Of a DNA stretch of 64,000 nt, positions 8,298-18,085 are shown in pieces. Numbering within the stretch: position 1 is the first letter of the stretch; every line of letters starts with the position of its first letter. Below the pieces are notes generated by a model. That model was not told where the DNA came from, made no database searches, and worked only from the letters and a program-made list of their open reading frames with translations. This DNA comes from an archaeon (GTDB lineage: Archaea > Iainarchaeota > Iainarchaeia > Iainarchaeales > DTGL01): positions 62,001 to 126,000 of the forward strand of contig JAPDKC010000010.1 of assembly GCA_029258755.1 (NCBI GenBank), read 5' to 3'. The position numbers and the translations under genes were made by a program.

Positions 8298-9185
8298 TTA
8301 AGGAAGCCTACATTTCTTCATAAAATCTAAAGGGTGCGTTATAATACAAGGCAGATCATCCATCAAAAGAAGTTTTACATAGCCAAGCTTTGGTATTGCA
8401 AATATCACCTTGCCCTGAAGCTCTTCTATTGGAATTGCTCCGCTAGCCAAACCAGCTTCTTGATCTATAAGGGGGTTGTAAACGGAATCTCCTTTAGTCA
8501 GAACAAAAGCGCCATCTTTAGCATACAGCTTTACAACAACCCTATGAATAACTGGTATGCCTAAAGTATCAGAATTGTATACAACGATATCGTTTTCTTT
8601 ACTTATATCTACACATCTATCTGCTGAAGGAAAGCATATCTGCTTACTTCGAAGCTTTGAGTAGGGAAGCATTCCTGCCTGCATGTATGGGATTAGTTCT
8701 CTGCATTCGAATGTCTTATCGCTTCCTTTCAGCTCGCAGTAGGTTATTGCATAATCGTAAAGATTCTTACTGCCTATTGCTACAGGCAGATTTACACTTG
8801 GAGCATTAAGCGATTCTGCATCTACGCCCTGCAATATCATTATATCTCCTCTATAAAAGGTTGGCTCCATAGAGCCGCTCATAACAACAACTGCAGGCGA
8901 AGCTGTGCCTAAAATAAATCCTGCAATAGTATAAATGAGCCATGCGGTAATAAAAGCGGTAAGTAAATAGATGGGCCAAGCCACAAGCTTATTATCTTGC
9001 TGCCCGATGCGCAAAAGCAAAATATCGGCATAAGTGAAAGGGTCCAGCCAACGCATCTTTTCTTTTGCTTTTTTTAGCATACCTCCAAACGCGCTATGCT
9101 TTTGTCTTCCGGGCCTTAGCTTATCTCTCTTTCCCACAAAAACACCATAGGAAAAAGTAATTAAAGAGATTCCGCTCTCAAGCAC
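8298..9185 (-). CDS. Signal peptidase I (archaeal/ER type); true start may be internal
   Basis: AVVVMSGSMEPTFYRGDIMILQGV catalytic Ser box, IPVIHRVVVKLYAKDGAFVLTKGD box; N-terminal TM. Confidence 0.88.
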   Translation of the reverse strand: MLESGISLITFSYGVFVGKRDKLRPGRQKHSAFGGMLKKAKEKMRWLDPFTYADILLLRIGQQDNKLVAWPIYLLTAFITAWLIYTIAGFILGTASPAVVVMSGSMEPTFYRGDIMILQGVDAESLNAPSVNLPVAIGSKNLYDYAITYCELKGSDKTFECRELIPYMQAGMLPYSKLRSKQICFPSADRCVDISKENDIVVYNSDTLGIPVIHRVVVKLYAKDGAFVLTKGDSVYNPLIDQEAGLASGAIPIEELQGKVIFAIPKLGYVKLLLMDDLPCIITHPLDFMKKCRLP

Positions 9186-9201
9186 TTTTTAAAAATGCCT
9201 A

Positions 9202-9405
9202 CTAAGCTACTGTCTTCTTTGTTTGCAGTATTGGTTTTATTATATTTAACGCGTTTTCACTTGCATTTAATATTTCAATCTCTATGGGTTTTCCATCTTT
9301 GTTGTAATGTGTTATAATGTCGCCCGCTTGCTCACCAAAATCTGGTTTTTCATCCGAGAGTGTTATTATAAGAATGTCTGTCTCCTTATCATACTTAAAT
9401 TTCAT
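9202..9405 (-). CDS. DUF2283 family small protein (antitoxin-like)
   Basis: MKFKYDKETDILIITLSDEKPDFGEQAGDIITHYNKDGKPIEIEILNASE; overlaps the partner ORF by 11 nt. Confidence 0.8.
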   Translation of the reverse strand: MKFKYDKETDILIITLSDEKPDFGEQAGDIITHYNKDGKPIEIEILNASENALNIIKPILQTKKTVA

Positions 9406-9655
9406 ATCTTTCCCTCCTCGCCCTATATACAGTAATTACAACAACTTCTTTATCTCTTTCCTCAAATATCACTCGCAATACATAACTATTAAGTCTTTTC
9501 TGTGCGATCTTCCTACCTGAATGGCCATCAAGCAAAACATTTAGTTCCTGCAATGCTTGCACAACTTCCCGCTTAGAGATTCCATATATTTTCATTCTTC
9601 TTTTCGCATGCTTTGTTATCCTTATTTTAGTAGCTGGCACAATGAACAAATGCAA
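9395..9655 (-). CDS. DUF4258 family protein (RelE-like toxin candidate)
   Basis: IRITKHAKRRMKIYGISKREVVQAL ... RVIFEERDKEVVVITVYRARRERYEI. Confidence 0.78.
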   Translation of the reverse strand: MHLFIVPATKIRITKHAKRRMKIYGISKREVVQALQELNVLLDGHSGRKIAQKRLNSYVLRVIFEERDKEVVVITVYRARRERYEI

Positions 9656-9678
9656 GAAAATTCTTAAAATAAGTGGGA

Positions 9679-10263
9679 TTAAGGCGTTGTGCTTCTGCCA
9701 AGAGTTATTGCACTAGCGATCAGGTGTGCCATTCTTACAGGTTCTGGTAGATTTGAGTGAATGGAAAATTTCTTTATAAGTGCTTTTGCTTCGCTAGCTT
9801 CTATGCCTGCACATTGGAAGAATATATGCTCCGCTTTATAAATCCTTCCAGCTTTTTTAATGAGCTCTTTTCTTAGATCCTTATCGGCAAAGCGTTCTAA
9901 CGCTTTAAATATCTTCTCCATCTTGGGCATTTTTCGAAACACCACTATTACAGGCATCTCTAAAGCATTGCTTAAAGCATTTATATCCACAATGTTAAAG
10001 CCCGCAAAATTAATGCCATCCAGAAATACTACGCTTGCCTGCTTAATGAATTTTGAATCGTCTTTTTTCAGCATATTGAGTATGCGAGCTGTTGCATCAA
10101 GTGCATCAACCTCTATTTCGCTGCAGAGTATGCCTTCTAAACGACAATCAGCACGCAATAAAACAGCCACAAGCTTTGTTTTGCCCTTTCTCTTAGGCCT
10201 AAAATAACCATCATCTATGCCTATCGCACGGATATTTTCCTTTATATAGGACAAAACTATCAC
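9679..10263 (-). CDS. DUF99 family protein
   Basis: IKENIRAIGIDDGYFRPKRKGKTKLVAVLLR ... VVFLDGINFAGFNIVDINALSNALEMPVIVVFRKMP, typical of archaeal DUF99. Confidence 0.85.
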   Translation of the reverse strand: MIVLSYIKENIRAIGIDDGYFRPKRKGKTKLVAVLLRADCRLEGILCSEIEVDALDATARILNMLKKDDSKFIKQASVVFLDGINFAGFNIVDINALSNALEMPVIVVFRKMPKMEKIFKALERFADKDLRKELIKKAGRIYKAEHIFFQCAGIEASEAKALIKKFSIHSNLPEPVRMAHLIASAITLGRSTTP

Positions 10264-10535
10264 TTAAATGCTTCTTTAACCTTCTTCTTAAAATCTTCAA
10301 GATCTGCTATAATCTCCTTATTTACCTCAAGAAGCACTTTGGCTGGTTTTGCCCCTTTGGTTTTGAGAATGAATAAAGCATCCTTATCGAAAGGATGATT
10401 TAACTTATAGGACGCATACTCGACCTCTGGATGCTTAAGCAAATAATGCTTCAGCAGCTGAGCGAATGTATGTCTTTCGCCAATTAATTTGAATTCAACC
10501 ATATTTTTTTCAGCACTCAAAACCTCTATTTGCAT
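10260..10535 (-). CDS. rpoL: DNA-directed RNA polymerase subunit L
   Basis: MQIEVLSAEKNMVEFKLIGERHTFAQLLKHYLLKHPEVEYASYKLNHP; start set at the internal ATG. Confidence 0.93.
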   Translation of the reverse strand: MQIEVLSAEKNMVEFKLIGERHTFAQLLKHYLLKHPEVEYASYKLNHPFDKDALFILKTKGAKPAKVLLEVNKEIIADLEDFKKKVKEAFK

Positions 10536-10562
10536 GCAAACACCTCTCAACATTAAAGGGAA

Positions 10563-11123
10563 TCAAACCTTTAAAATGTATTCCGCACTTAGCTTGCGTT
10601 TCTCAACGCTTCCACAGCGCTTACACATAAGCTTTTGGTTTGTTAGGTACAGCGGTGCTCTGCAAACAGAGCAGTAAGCTTTTATTACGCCAAGCGAGGG
10701 CTTATTAGTGCGCAAATAAACGCCATAGGGCTTTATGGATTCTACCTCTGCGATTATAAAATCGCCTACCTTAAATTCCTCGTTTAAGTCCTTTATGAAT
10801 CTTTCATCAACGTTTGATATGAAGAGTGTTGCAAAGAATTGTGTAAGTATGCGTTTTTCAGGACCTAAGCGCGCTTCTATAAGCTTAACAAGCACTCTCG
10901 ATTTTCTAACAGCAAGCACTTGGGCTATTACCTTGCATCCCTCAGTAAAAGGCTTTGCTGTTTTCTCTGCAAGCACGCTTATCTCATGCTTTGCTTTATC
11001 ATACTCTGCCCTGCCCAAAACGCTGGCATATATCCTCTCGTTTTCCTCAAATGTATTTTCGCTAGCTGCATATTCTTCCGCTATCGCTAATTCCTCCCCT
11101 GGAATCACAACCTTCTTCCGCAT
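10563..11123 (-). CDS. csl4: Exosome complex RNA-binding protein Csl4
   Basis: VVIPGEELAIAEEYAASENTFEENERIYASVLG, S1 domain, C-terminal zinc ribbon CSVCRAPLYLTNQKLMCKRCG. Confidence 0.93.
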   Translation of the reverse strand: MRKKVVIPGEELAIAEEYAASENTFEENERIYASVLGRAEYDKAKHEISVLAEKTAKPFTEGCKVIAQVLAVRKSRVLVKLIEARLGPEKRILTQFFATLFISNVDERFIKDLNEEFKVGDFIIAEVESIKPYGVYLRTNKPSLGVIKAYCSVCRAPLYLTNQKLMCKRCGSVEKRKLSAEYILKV

Positions 11124-11189
11124 AGCATCGCCAAAAGCGTTTAAAAAGCAGTAGCACTAATTTATTTTTTAGACCTAAGAAATTAAATA

Positions 11190-12161
11190 TTGCAAAGTTA
11201 TTTAATAGTTGTTGGTGCCAGCATGGTTTTGGAATCGCTCGTAAGCGAAGCTCAGGCAATAAAAAAGCCCCAAATAATGCTATTTCTCGGCTTTGTGTTT
11301 AGCTGTGTTTCCATGTGGGTTGTTAGCTTTTTCTTTCAAACAAACGTAAGCTTTCTTGCGATAGCATTCATAACCATAGCTTCCGCGCCTATAATCCACG
11401 GCATATTTATAAGGGAGGAGGAAAGCGAAGCAGCAATACCTTTGATGAGCAAAAGCTTTATCGAGAGAAACTTTGAGCTTATAAGCGTTTATGCTTGCTT
11501 TACTTTGGGGGTCATAATAAGCTATGCTCTTATGTATGTTGTAATGCCTGCTGAACAAACAAAGTTTTGTATTAGCGTAGCATGCATAGATGTGCCTGCA
11601 AAACAAAAATTGTTTGCAGAGCAGGAAAACACGCTAGCGTATATAGCAAAGGTGGCAAAAGGCAAAACCGCAAAGGTTGTTGAGCTAACGCCTGCAAAGC
11701 TCAATGAGTTCTTCTATTGGTTTGAGCTTATATTAGTAAACAATGCTAATGTTTTGTTTATAGCCGTGCTTTTTTCCTTCCTATTCGGAGCTGGCGCTAT
11801 CTTTCTGATATCGTGGAATGCAAGCGTTGTCGGGGTTTGGATAGGTAAAAGCATACTTGCATCAGATCACCTAAAGTTTTTGGGCCTTCTTCCGCACGGC
11901 ATACCTGAATTTATAGGATATTTTTTAGGGGCGATCTCAGGCGGTCTTATATCAGTGGCAATAAGTAAAAGGAGGCATTTCACACACGAAATCGAGCGTA
12001 TAGCAGCTGATTCATTTCTGTTGCTTGCAGCAGCTTTTATTTCCCTAATATTTGGAGCTGCTATAGAAGCAAGCGCAAAAACTGGCTTAACATCGCTAGG
12101 ACTTACAATTTCTATTTTTTACATTGCAATCCTCGGTGCATTAGCAATAAAAATCGAATAA
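11190..12161 (+). CDS. SpoIIM-like (stage II sporulation protein M / DUF95) membrane protein
   Basis: FLFGAGAIFLISWNASVVGVWIGKS ... LLPHGIPEFIGYFLGAISGGLISVAISK. Confidence 0.85.
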   Translation: MQSYLIVVGASMVLESLVSEAQAIKKPQIMLFLGFVFSCVSMWVVSFFFQTNVSFLAIAFITIASAPIIHGIFIREEESEAAIPLMSKSFIERNFELISVYACFTLGVIISYALMYVVMPAEQTKFCISVACIDVPAKQKLFAEQENTLAYIAKVAKGKTAKVVELTPAKLNEFFYWFELILVNNANVLFIAVLFSFLFGAGAIFLISWNASVVGVWIGKSILASDHLKFLGLLPHGIPEFIGYFLGAISGGLISVAISKRRHFTHEIERIAADSFLLLAAAFISLIFGAAIEASAKTGLTSLGLTISIFYIAILGALAIKIE

Positions 12162-13142
12162 CTACTTGGTGCTTTTAGCTTCTTTGCCAGAGCTTATATC
12201 TAGGGCTTTCTTTATTAAAGGAAGCAGCTTTTCTATCTCGCTTGATGAAAGCCGCTCACTTAAGGATTGTGCCAAAGAAGTAAATGGAAGTGGGAATATT
12301 ATCTTAGTGCTTTTGCCGTCCGACATCTTTTCGAGAGCTTTTATATAGTAATAGTTTAGCGCTCTATCGCTTAAATCGCCAGCGGCTTCTTTGACAGCGT
12401 TTATCTCTATCTTCTGCGCTTCCGCACGCTCTAAGCGAGCAAGCTTTTCTTGAACAGCTGCTTTTTGTCTGTGCATAGCATTAAGCACGACTTCTGGCAG
12501 ATCAACATCCTTTATCTGTACTGCGGTAACATGCAAACCCCATTTCTCAGCAACAGGAGCTAAATGAGCATAAAGCTGCTCGTTTATCTTATCTATATTT
12601 GCTATAACTTCTTCCGCTGTCATTCCGCCAACTATGTCACGAAGCAAAGAAACAACAAAGGTTTTTGATGCCTCTTCAAAGTTTTCGACCTCAAGCACCG
12701 AACGGGCAACGCTTTCTTCATCCTTCTTAACTCTTAAATAAATCACGGCATCTATCTTAAGCTGTATCGAATCCTTTGTAATAACGTCCTGCTTCTCAAC
12801 ATCGAGCGTTTTTACCCTTAAGTCAACTTTAGTGTATGACTCTATGAAAGGTAGCACTATGGTCCAACCAGGGCCACCTATGCGATTGAATTTTCCAAAC
12901 CTAAAAATAACGGCTCGCTCATAGTCCTTAAGCTTTATAAGTACTGGTGTTTTAGATGCGCGCAAAATAAAAACAAAAAAAGCAATCAATGCGATAAACC
13001 AAAATATTTCGCTTAGAAGCAGCGCTACAACTAGCTCGCGGTATAGGTACAGAAGAAAAAGAGCTCCTATTATAAGAAGCAAAACCTCTGCAGAGGGTTT
13101 CTTGAATTTTTTCTTTATTTCCTCATATAGCATTAGGTTCAC
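12162..13142 (-). CDS. SPFH/stomatin-like (slipin) membrane protein
   Basis: LKDYERAVIFRFGKFNRIGGPGWTIVLPFIESYTKVDLRVKTLDVEKQDVITKDSIQLKIDAVIYLRV ... LALERAEAQ-type coiled region. Confidence 0.92.
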   Translation of the reverse strand: MNLMLYEEIKKKFKKPSAEVLLLIIGALFLLYLYRELVVALLLSEIFWFIALIAFFVFILRASKTPVLIKLKDYERAVIFRFGKFNRIGGPGWTIVLPFIESYTKVDLRVKTLDVEKQDVITKDSIQLKIDAVIYLRVKKDEESVARSVLEVENFEEASKTFVVSLLRDIVGGMTAEEVIANIDKINEQLYAHLAPVAEKWGLHVTAVQIKDVDLPEVVLNAMHRQKAAVQEKLARLERAEAQKIEINAVKEAAGDLSDRALNYYYIKALEKMSDGKSTKIIFPLPFTSLAQSLSERLSSSEIEKLLPLIKKALDISSGKEAKSTK

Positions 13143-13235
13143 TCTTAGGCGTAGAAATAAATATATGTGCCAACCATAAATATATGGGCGTATGAAAGTT
13201 TAAATAATTAACCAGAGCAAATTAATTAGTTAAAA

Positions 13236-14507
13236 GTGGTAGGAATGCGGAAAGAAGCCAAAAGGAGCGGAAATAAGCAAAGGGTTACGCTCATCGTTTG
13301 CGTTGATAGAGACAACGATCTCGGAAGAAAAGCTAAGATTGAAGGACCCATAATAGGCAGAGATAAAAATATTAAAGCTGCAGAAAAACTTGCTTTAGCG
13401 GATCCTACAGAAAGCGACGCCAACTGCCTCTTTGCCGCTGTGAAAAAGTACGATGAGCTCAAAGACAGGATTCAAAACCTTGAGATTGTTACGCTAACGG
13501 GCCATGGAAAAGCTGGTTTTAAATCAGACCAGAAGATAAACGAACAGCTAGATATGCTAGAAAAGAAGTACAAAATAGACGGTTTTATTTTAGTTACTGA
13601 CGGTGCTGAAGACGATCAAGTATTGCCTATACTTCAATCCAGAGCCAAGATACTGTCTAAGGAGGTTATTATTGTTAGGCAAGCAAAGCCTGTTGAGTCA
13701 ATGTATTACACCATTCGAGATGCTTTAAAAGACCCTTATCTTGCTAGAATTGTCTTTGGCATTCCGGGAGCCATAGCGCTTTTCTATGCTTTAACTCAGC
13801 TCTTTAATATGCAGAGCCTCTTTATTCAAGGAATCTCTTTCATAGTTGGGTTTTATTTGCTTATGAAGGGTCTCGGGATAGAGCTGAAGATGCACGCTGC
13901 TTACGAAAAAACGCTAAGCATGATCTCGCCACAAAGAGCATCTTTTCCGATATACGTTGGCTCTATGTTCCTTCTCATCTTTGGTCTTTATACTGGCTTT
14001 CAGAATGCGTTCTTTGGCGCTGCGGAGCAAAACGCATTAACCACTTATATAAGGGCTTTGCAATCAACCTACTTATTCATTGCTATGGCTGCTATCCTAG
14101 TATTTGTCGGTAGGATTGCTGATTCACTGCAGATAAAGAAAGCCATTCTGTTAAGGAAGTACGCTCTCTATGCTATCTCAACGCTTACTATATGGATAAT
14201 ACTTGATTCAGCAACACTTGTTTTCTTAAGGGAAGCAGACCTAAACTTCTTCCTCTTCTCAGTACTTATTTCATTTGCCATACTGCTCATCGCATTTAAG
14301 ATCTTTGATGCTTTGGATATAACAAGGAAGGCAACTAAGCTCCTCATAGGATTACCTGTGTACAGTGCAAGTGGTCAATGGCTTGGAAAAGTAGTTGCTA
14401 TAGACAGGCATAAAAATCTCATAATGTTTTCAAAGGACAATACTGAGGATGTGAATAAAGAAAGTAAATTCAAGCTTGTTGGAAACAGGGTTGTTATAGC
14501 AAGCTAA
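13236..14507 (+). CDS. DUF373 family membrane protein
   Basis: VTLIVCVDRDNDLGRKAKIEGPIIGRDKNIKAAEKLALADPTESDANCLFAAVKKYDEL and multiple TM segments. Confidence 0.88.
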   Translation: MVGMRKEAKRSGNKQRVTLIVCVDRDNDLGRKAKIEGPIIGRDKNIKAAEKLALADPTESDANCLFAAVKKYDELKDRIQNLEIVTLTGHGKAGFKSDQKINEQLDMLEKKYKIDGFILVTDGAEDDQVLPILQSRAKILSKEVIIVRQAKPVESMYYTIRDALKDPYLARIVFGIPGAIALFYALTQLFNMQSLFIQGISFIVGFYLLMKGLGIELKMHAAYEKTLSMISPQRASFPIYVGSMFLLIFGLYTGFQNAFFGAAEQNALTTYIRALQSTYLFIAMAAILVFVGRIADSLQIKKAILLRKYALYAISTLTIWIILDSATLVFLREADLNFFLFSVLISFAILLIAFKIFDALDITRKATKLLIGLPVYSASGQWLGKVVAIDRHKNLIMFSKDNTEDVNKESKFKLVGNRVVIAS

Positions 14508-16420
14508 GCTACCGCTTTACTAATAACGCCTTTTGGCAGAGAAGGTAGCGTTGCTATTATTTTTCTTAAGGATTTCATAAGAATGCTTTTTCTTCTGTTT
14601 TTAACTAACGCGTGCTCTAAAACCTCGCTTAGAGTAGTAACTGGTATAACTTTTATCTTCTTCAGCTCCTTCTTTGGAATAACTATATCATCAAGATTTG
14701 CTTTAGGAATTATTACCTCTTTGAAGCCTGCCTTTATTGCAGCTTCGACCTTTGCTGTTATGCCGCCTACTGGCAGAACCTCGCCTCTAACAGAAAGCGA
14801 GCCGGTCATAGCCATCGATTGTTTTACTGGAATTCCTTCCAAGGCGGAGATTACTGCTGTTGCAACGCTAACGCTTGCGGAATCGCCTTCTACGCCTTCA
14901 TAGGTCTGTAAGAACTGTATGTGTAAGTCATGCTTGCTTATATCCTTTCCACTTATCTTCTTTATAATTGCAGAAACGTTCTGAACAGCTTCTTTTGCTA
15001 TTTCCCCAAGTTTGCCTGTAGCTATAATCTTCCCCTCGGCTCTTGAAGCTGCTGGTGCAATTTCTGCTTCTATAGGCAAAACTAAGCCTGCTGATCCATC
15101 TGGGCTTACAGCCAAGCCGTTTACTCTGCCGACAGCAGAGCCTTCGGTAAGGTAAACCTCATAATCCTTCCTTAGTTCAATGAGTTTTGCCATCATCTGC
15201 TGCTCTAATGTAAGAGCCGAATGCTTTGCTTCAATAACATCCTCTCTTGTTACAATATTTTTTCCTTTACTTCTTGCAATATCGCCGGCTGCCCTTATCA
15301 AGCCACCTAAATCACGAAGCTTTAGGGTTAAGCGATTCTTTCTTTGCGCTCGTTTTTTCGCTTCAAGGATTATTTCCTCTACAGCTTCTCTATCGAAGTG
15401 TGGAATCTTACCATCTTTTTTAACCTCCTGAGCGACAAATTGCACAAGCTTTGCTCTGTTTTCCGGTGTATCAGGCATATCCATATTCATATATATCTCA
15501 TATCCGTAGCCCCTAATCCTTGAGCGCAAGGCAGGGTGCACTTTTGCAAGATCTTCATAGTTGCCAGCAGCAACCAACACAAAGTCGCAAGGAACAGGAT
15601 CTGTCCTCACCATTGAGCCAGAGCTTAGTTCGCTTTGCCCAGTTATAGCATATTTTTTCTCCTGCAAAGCCGTTAGCAATTCTTGCTGTGATTTAGGTGT
15701 TAAGGAGGCGATCTCATCTATAAAGAGCACGCCTTTATGTACGCGATGGATCATTCCTGGTTCGACTCGTAAATGCGGTGGTGTTCCCAAGCCACCGCTT
15801 TGCAGAGGATCGTGCCTAACATCGCCAAGTAAAGCGCCAGCTTTTGCACCTGTAGCTTCTATAAAAGGCGCTGTCTTTCTTCCGGAATTATCTACTAGGA
15901 GCTTTGGTGTCTTTATTGATTCTCTCGGCTTAACCTGAACACTTAAAGCAGAGGCAACAAAAACAAAGCCGCCTAAGATTAAAGTTGCCGCATAGATTAT
16001 ATCGTTTATCCAGCCAATACGCCATATAACAAAGGTGGATATAAACCAGAGCAAGGGCAATATCATTGCAAGCATTCTTACGCTCTGGTCCTCTCGCATC
16101 GCTTCAAGCCTGGCTTCATGAACTATGCGCTTACCTTCACCAGCTGGCACAACCTTTATTTTTGGGTTGTTTGGATCTATGGGGTTTGGATAAACCAAAA
16201 TATCTTGAAGCTGCTCAACAGGCATTATCTCTGCCATTGCTTGCGCCAGCATGCTCTTGCCTGTTCCAGGCAGGCCTATAAGCAAAACGTTACGCCTTTG
16301 CATTGCGGCTTTTTTAATTAGCTCCACAGCTCTGTCTTGGCCTATAACCTGATCTATAAGTTTTTCAGGAACAGGAACATCAGCTGTTGTTTTAAACTCG
16401 AGTGGGATAGAAATGCTCAT
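14504..16420 (-). CDS. lonB: Archaeal Lon protease (LonB, membrane-anchored)
   Basis: Walker A LLIGLPGTGKSMLAQAMAE, two TM segments, Walker B VLFIDEIASL, protease motif VEGDSASVSVATAVISALEGIPVKQSMAMTGSLSVRGEVLPVGGITAKVEAA. Confidence 0.97.
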   Translation of the reverse strand: MSISIPLEFKTTADVPVPEKLIDQVIGQDRAVELIKKAAMQRRNVLLIGLPGTGKSMLAQAMAEIMPVEQLQDILVYPNPIDPNNPKIKVVPAGEGKRIVHEARLEAMREDQSVRMLAMILPLLWFISTFVIWRIGWINDIIYAATLILGGFVFVASALSVQVKPRESIKTPKLLVDNSGRKTAPFIEATGAKAGALLGDVRHDPLQSGGLGTPPHLRVEPGMIHRVHKGVLFIDEIASLTPKSQQELLTALQEKKYAITGQSELSSGSMVRTDPVPCDFVLVAAGNYEDLAKVHPALRSRIRGYGYEIYMNMDMPDTPENRAKLVQFVAQEVKKDGKIPHFDREAVEEIILEAKKRAQRKNRLTLKLRDLGGLIRAAGDIARSKGKNIVTREDVIEAKHSALTLEQQMMAKLIELRKDYEVYLTEGSAVGRVNGLAVSPDGSAGLVLPIEAEIAPAASRAEGKIIATGKLGEIAKEAVQNVSAIIKKISGKDISKHDLHIQFLQTYEGVEGDSASVSVATAVISALEGIPVKQSMAMTGSLSVRGEVLPVGGITAKVEAAIKAGFKEVIIPKANLDDIVIPKKELKKIKVIPVTTLSEVLEHALVKNRRKSILMKSLRKIIATLPSLPKGVISKAVA

Positions 16421-16470
16421 ATAACAAAACTAAAACAAATCAATTTAAAAAATCGATTATAGAGGTTTGG

Positions 16471-17058
16471 CTATTGCCTTCTCAACATGCTTTTGCTTTT
16501 CCTCTCAAGCTTTGCTAATGCTTCTCTTGCAGCTTTTCTAAGCATCGGGTTTTCTCTCGGGTTTTCGGCTATCATTCTAAGAAGCTTTCTTGAACGCAAA
16601 GAAGGCCAATTGATCAATGCTTCTGCGCAAGCGATTCTAACGGTTAATGACTCTTTAGTATCCGCAAGAAGCTTTCTTAAAAGAGAGCCCTCATTCCTGG
16701 TTGAACCCTTTCCAAGCTCGCGAACCATTTGGGCTCTAACTGTTGCAGGAATATCCTTCACAAGAATCAGGTTTCTGAAAAGTCCGTAAGCTTTGCCCGG
16801 ATACCTTAAAGCAAGAACGCTTACGGCCTTTATTCTATCAGCGGTTGTTAAGCGAGCATCCCTCAGCAAGCGTACAAGCACATCAAGAACTGCTTTACTA
16901 TGCATGGTCATTAGCAATCTGAAAAACGTTTCTCTGGCCCTTGGATCCCTCAGCAAGCGTGTTCTTTTATCCAAATATTCCAAGCTTTCCGCTATTCTGC
17001 GCCTCTTAGCATGAGGCATGTTTTCTATTATTCTTCTTAGCAAATTTGGTCTTTTCAA
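16471..17058 (-). CDS. HEAT-repeat-like protein
   Basis: Repeated pattern VLDVLVRLLRDARLTTADRIKAVSVLA / LLRKLLADTKESLTVRIACAEALINW. Confidence 0.55.
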   Translation of the reverse strand: MKRPNLLRRIIENMPHAKRRRIAESLEYLDKRTRLLRDPRARETFFRLLMTMHSKAVLDVLVRLLRDARLTTADRIKAVSVLALRYPGKAYGLFRNLILVKDIPATVRAQMVRELGKGSTRNEGSLLRKLLADTKESLTVRIACAEALINWPSLRSRKLLRMIAENPRENPMLRKAAREALAKLERKSKSMLRRQ

Positions 17059-17143
17059 CCCGCATCACCACGCTGCTTAAGAAAAACCTTTAATAACAAT
17101 AAGCTGTTGCTCTTAATAAAACTTTTGTTGTTATGATTGTTCT

Positions 17144-18085
17144 ATGGAGCTAAAGCTTTACTTCCTCGGCTCGAGCTGTTCGGCACCAACAAAGGAACGT
17201 AACCTTACAAGTATAGCGTTGCAGTTTAAGGGCAATGTTTTTCTTTTCGACTGTGCGGAAGGGACGCAGCAGCAGATGATGAGAGCCGATATAAGCTATA
17301 TGAAGATTGACAGCATCTTCTTCAGCCATTTTCATGCAGACCATTTTTTGGGCCTGCCTGGGCTGCTTGCGACTATGAATATGTATGAACGCGACTCTTT
17401 GCTTAGAATCTTTGGGCCCAGAAGAGTTGAAGAAAAAGTCAAGCTTGCTTTAAAGATCGCAGGCCTAAAGCCGCTATTCGATATAGAATGCATAGAGCTA
17501 AAAGAAGGAATCGTGCTTAAGGAGAAAGGATTTTATATAAAGGCGTTTAAGCTAGAGCACAACACAGAATGTTTTGGTTTTACCTTCAAGGAAGAGGATA
17601 AGCTTGGCAAATTTATGCGCGAAAAAGCGATAGCTTTAGGCGTACCAGTAGGACCTCTCTTCTCAAAACTTCAGCAAGGAAAGGCTGTGCATATAGGTAA
17701 GCGTATTATAAAGCCCGAGCAAGTGCTTGACTACGATAAAGGGCGAAGAGGCAGAAAAATAAGCATAGTGCTTGACACAAGGCCGAGTGAAAAGTATATT
17801 AAGCACATCAAGCATAGCGATGTGCTTGTGCATGAAGCTGTGTTTGCCAGCGACCTTATGGAACGTGCTATAGAAACCTTCCACAGCACAGCCAAAGAGG
17901 CAGCTGAGATTGCAAAAAAGGCAGAATGCAAAAAGCTCTATTTAACCCATTTTTCTACGCGTTACAAAAATCTTGGAAAACTGCTCAGCGAAGCTAGAGA
18001 GGTGTTCCAAAACACTTATATCGCAAAAGATTTGCTAGTAGAAAGCTTGCCATTAAATCCTGAGGAGAGGATTGTTGGAAGATGA
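17144..18085 (+). CDS. rnz: Ribonuclease Z
   Basis: FLGSSCSAPTKERNLTSIALQ ... FFSHFHADHFLGLPGLLATM ... LYLTHFSTRY metallo-beta-lactamase tRNase Z motifs. Confidence 0.94.
   Translation: MELKLYFLGSSCSAPTKERNLTSIALQFKGNVFLFDCAEGTQQQMMRADISYMKIDSIFFSHFHADHFLGLPGLLATMNMYERDSLLRIFGPRRVEEKVKLALKIAGLKPLFDIECIELKEGIVLKEKGFYIKAFKLEHNTECFGFTFKEEDKLGKFMREKAIALGVPVGPLFSKLQQGKAVHIGKRIIKPEQVLDYDKGRRGRKISIVLDTRPSEKYIKHIKHSDVLVHEAVFASDLMERAIETFHSTAKEAAEIAKKAECKKLYLTHFSTRYKNLGKLLSEAREVFQNTYIAKDLLVESLPLNPEERIVGR

Noticed and set aside
14583-16321. Numerous plus-strand ORFs of 60-125 aa antisense to lonB (and similar shadows opposite pheT, rfcL, cdc48, mcm and the pilus ATPase)
   Set aside because: They are fully antisense to strongly conserved genes and have Ser/Leu-rich low-information translations; coding shadows, not genes.
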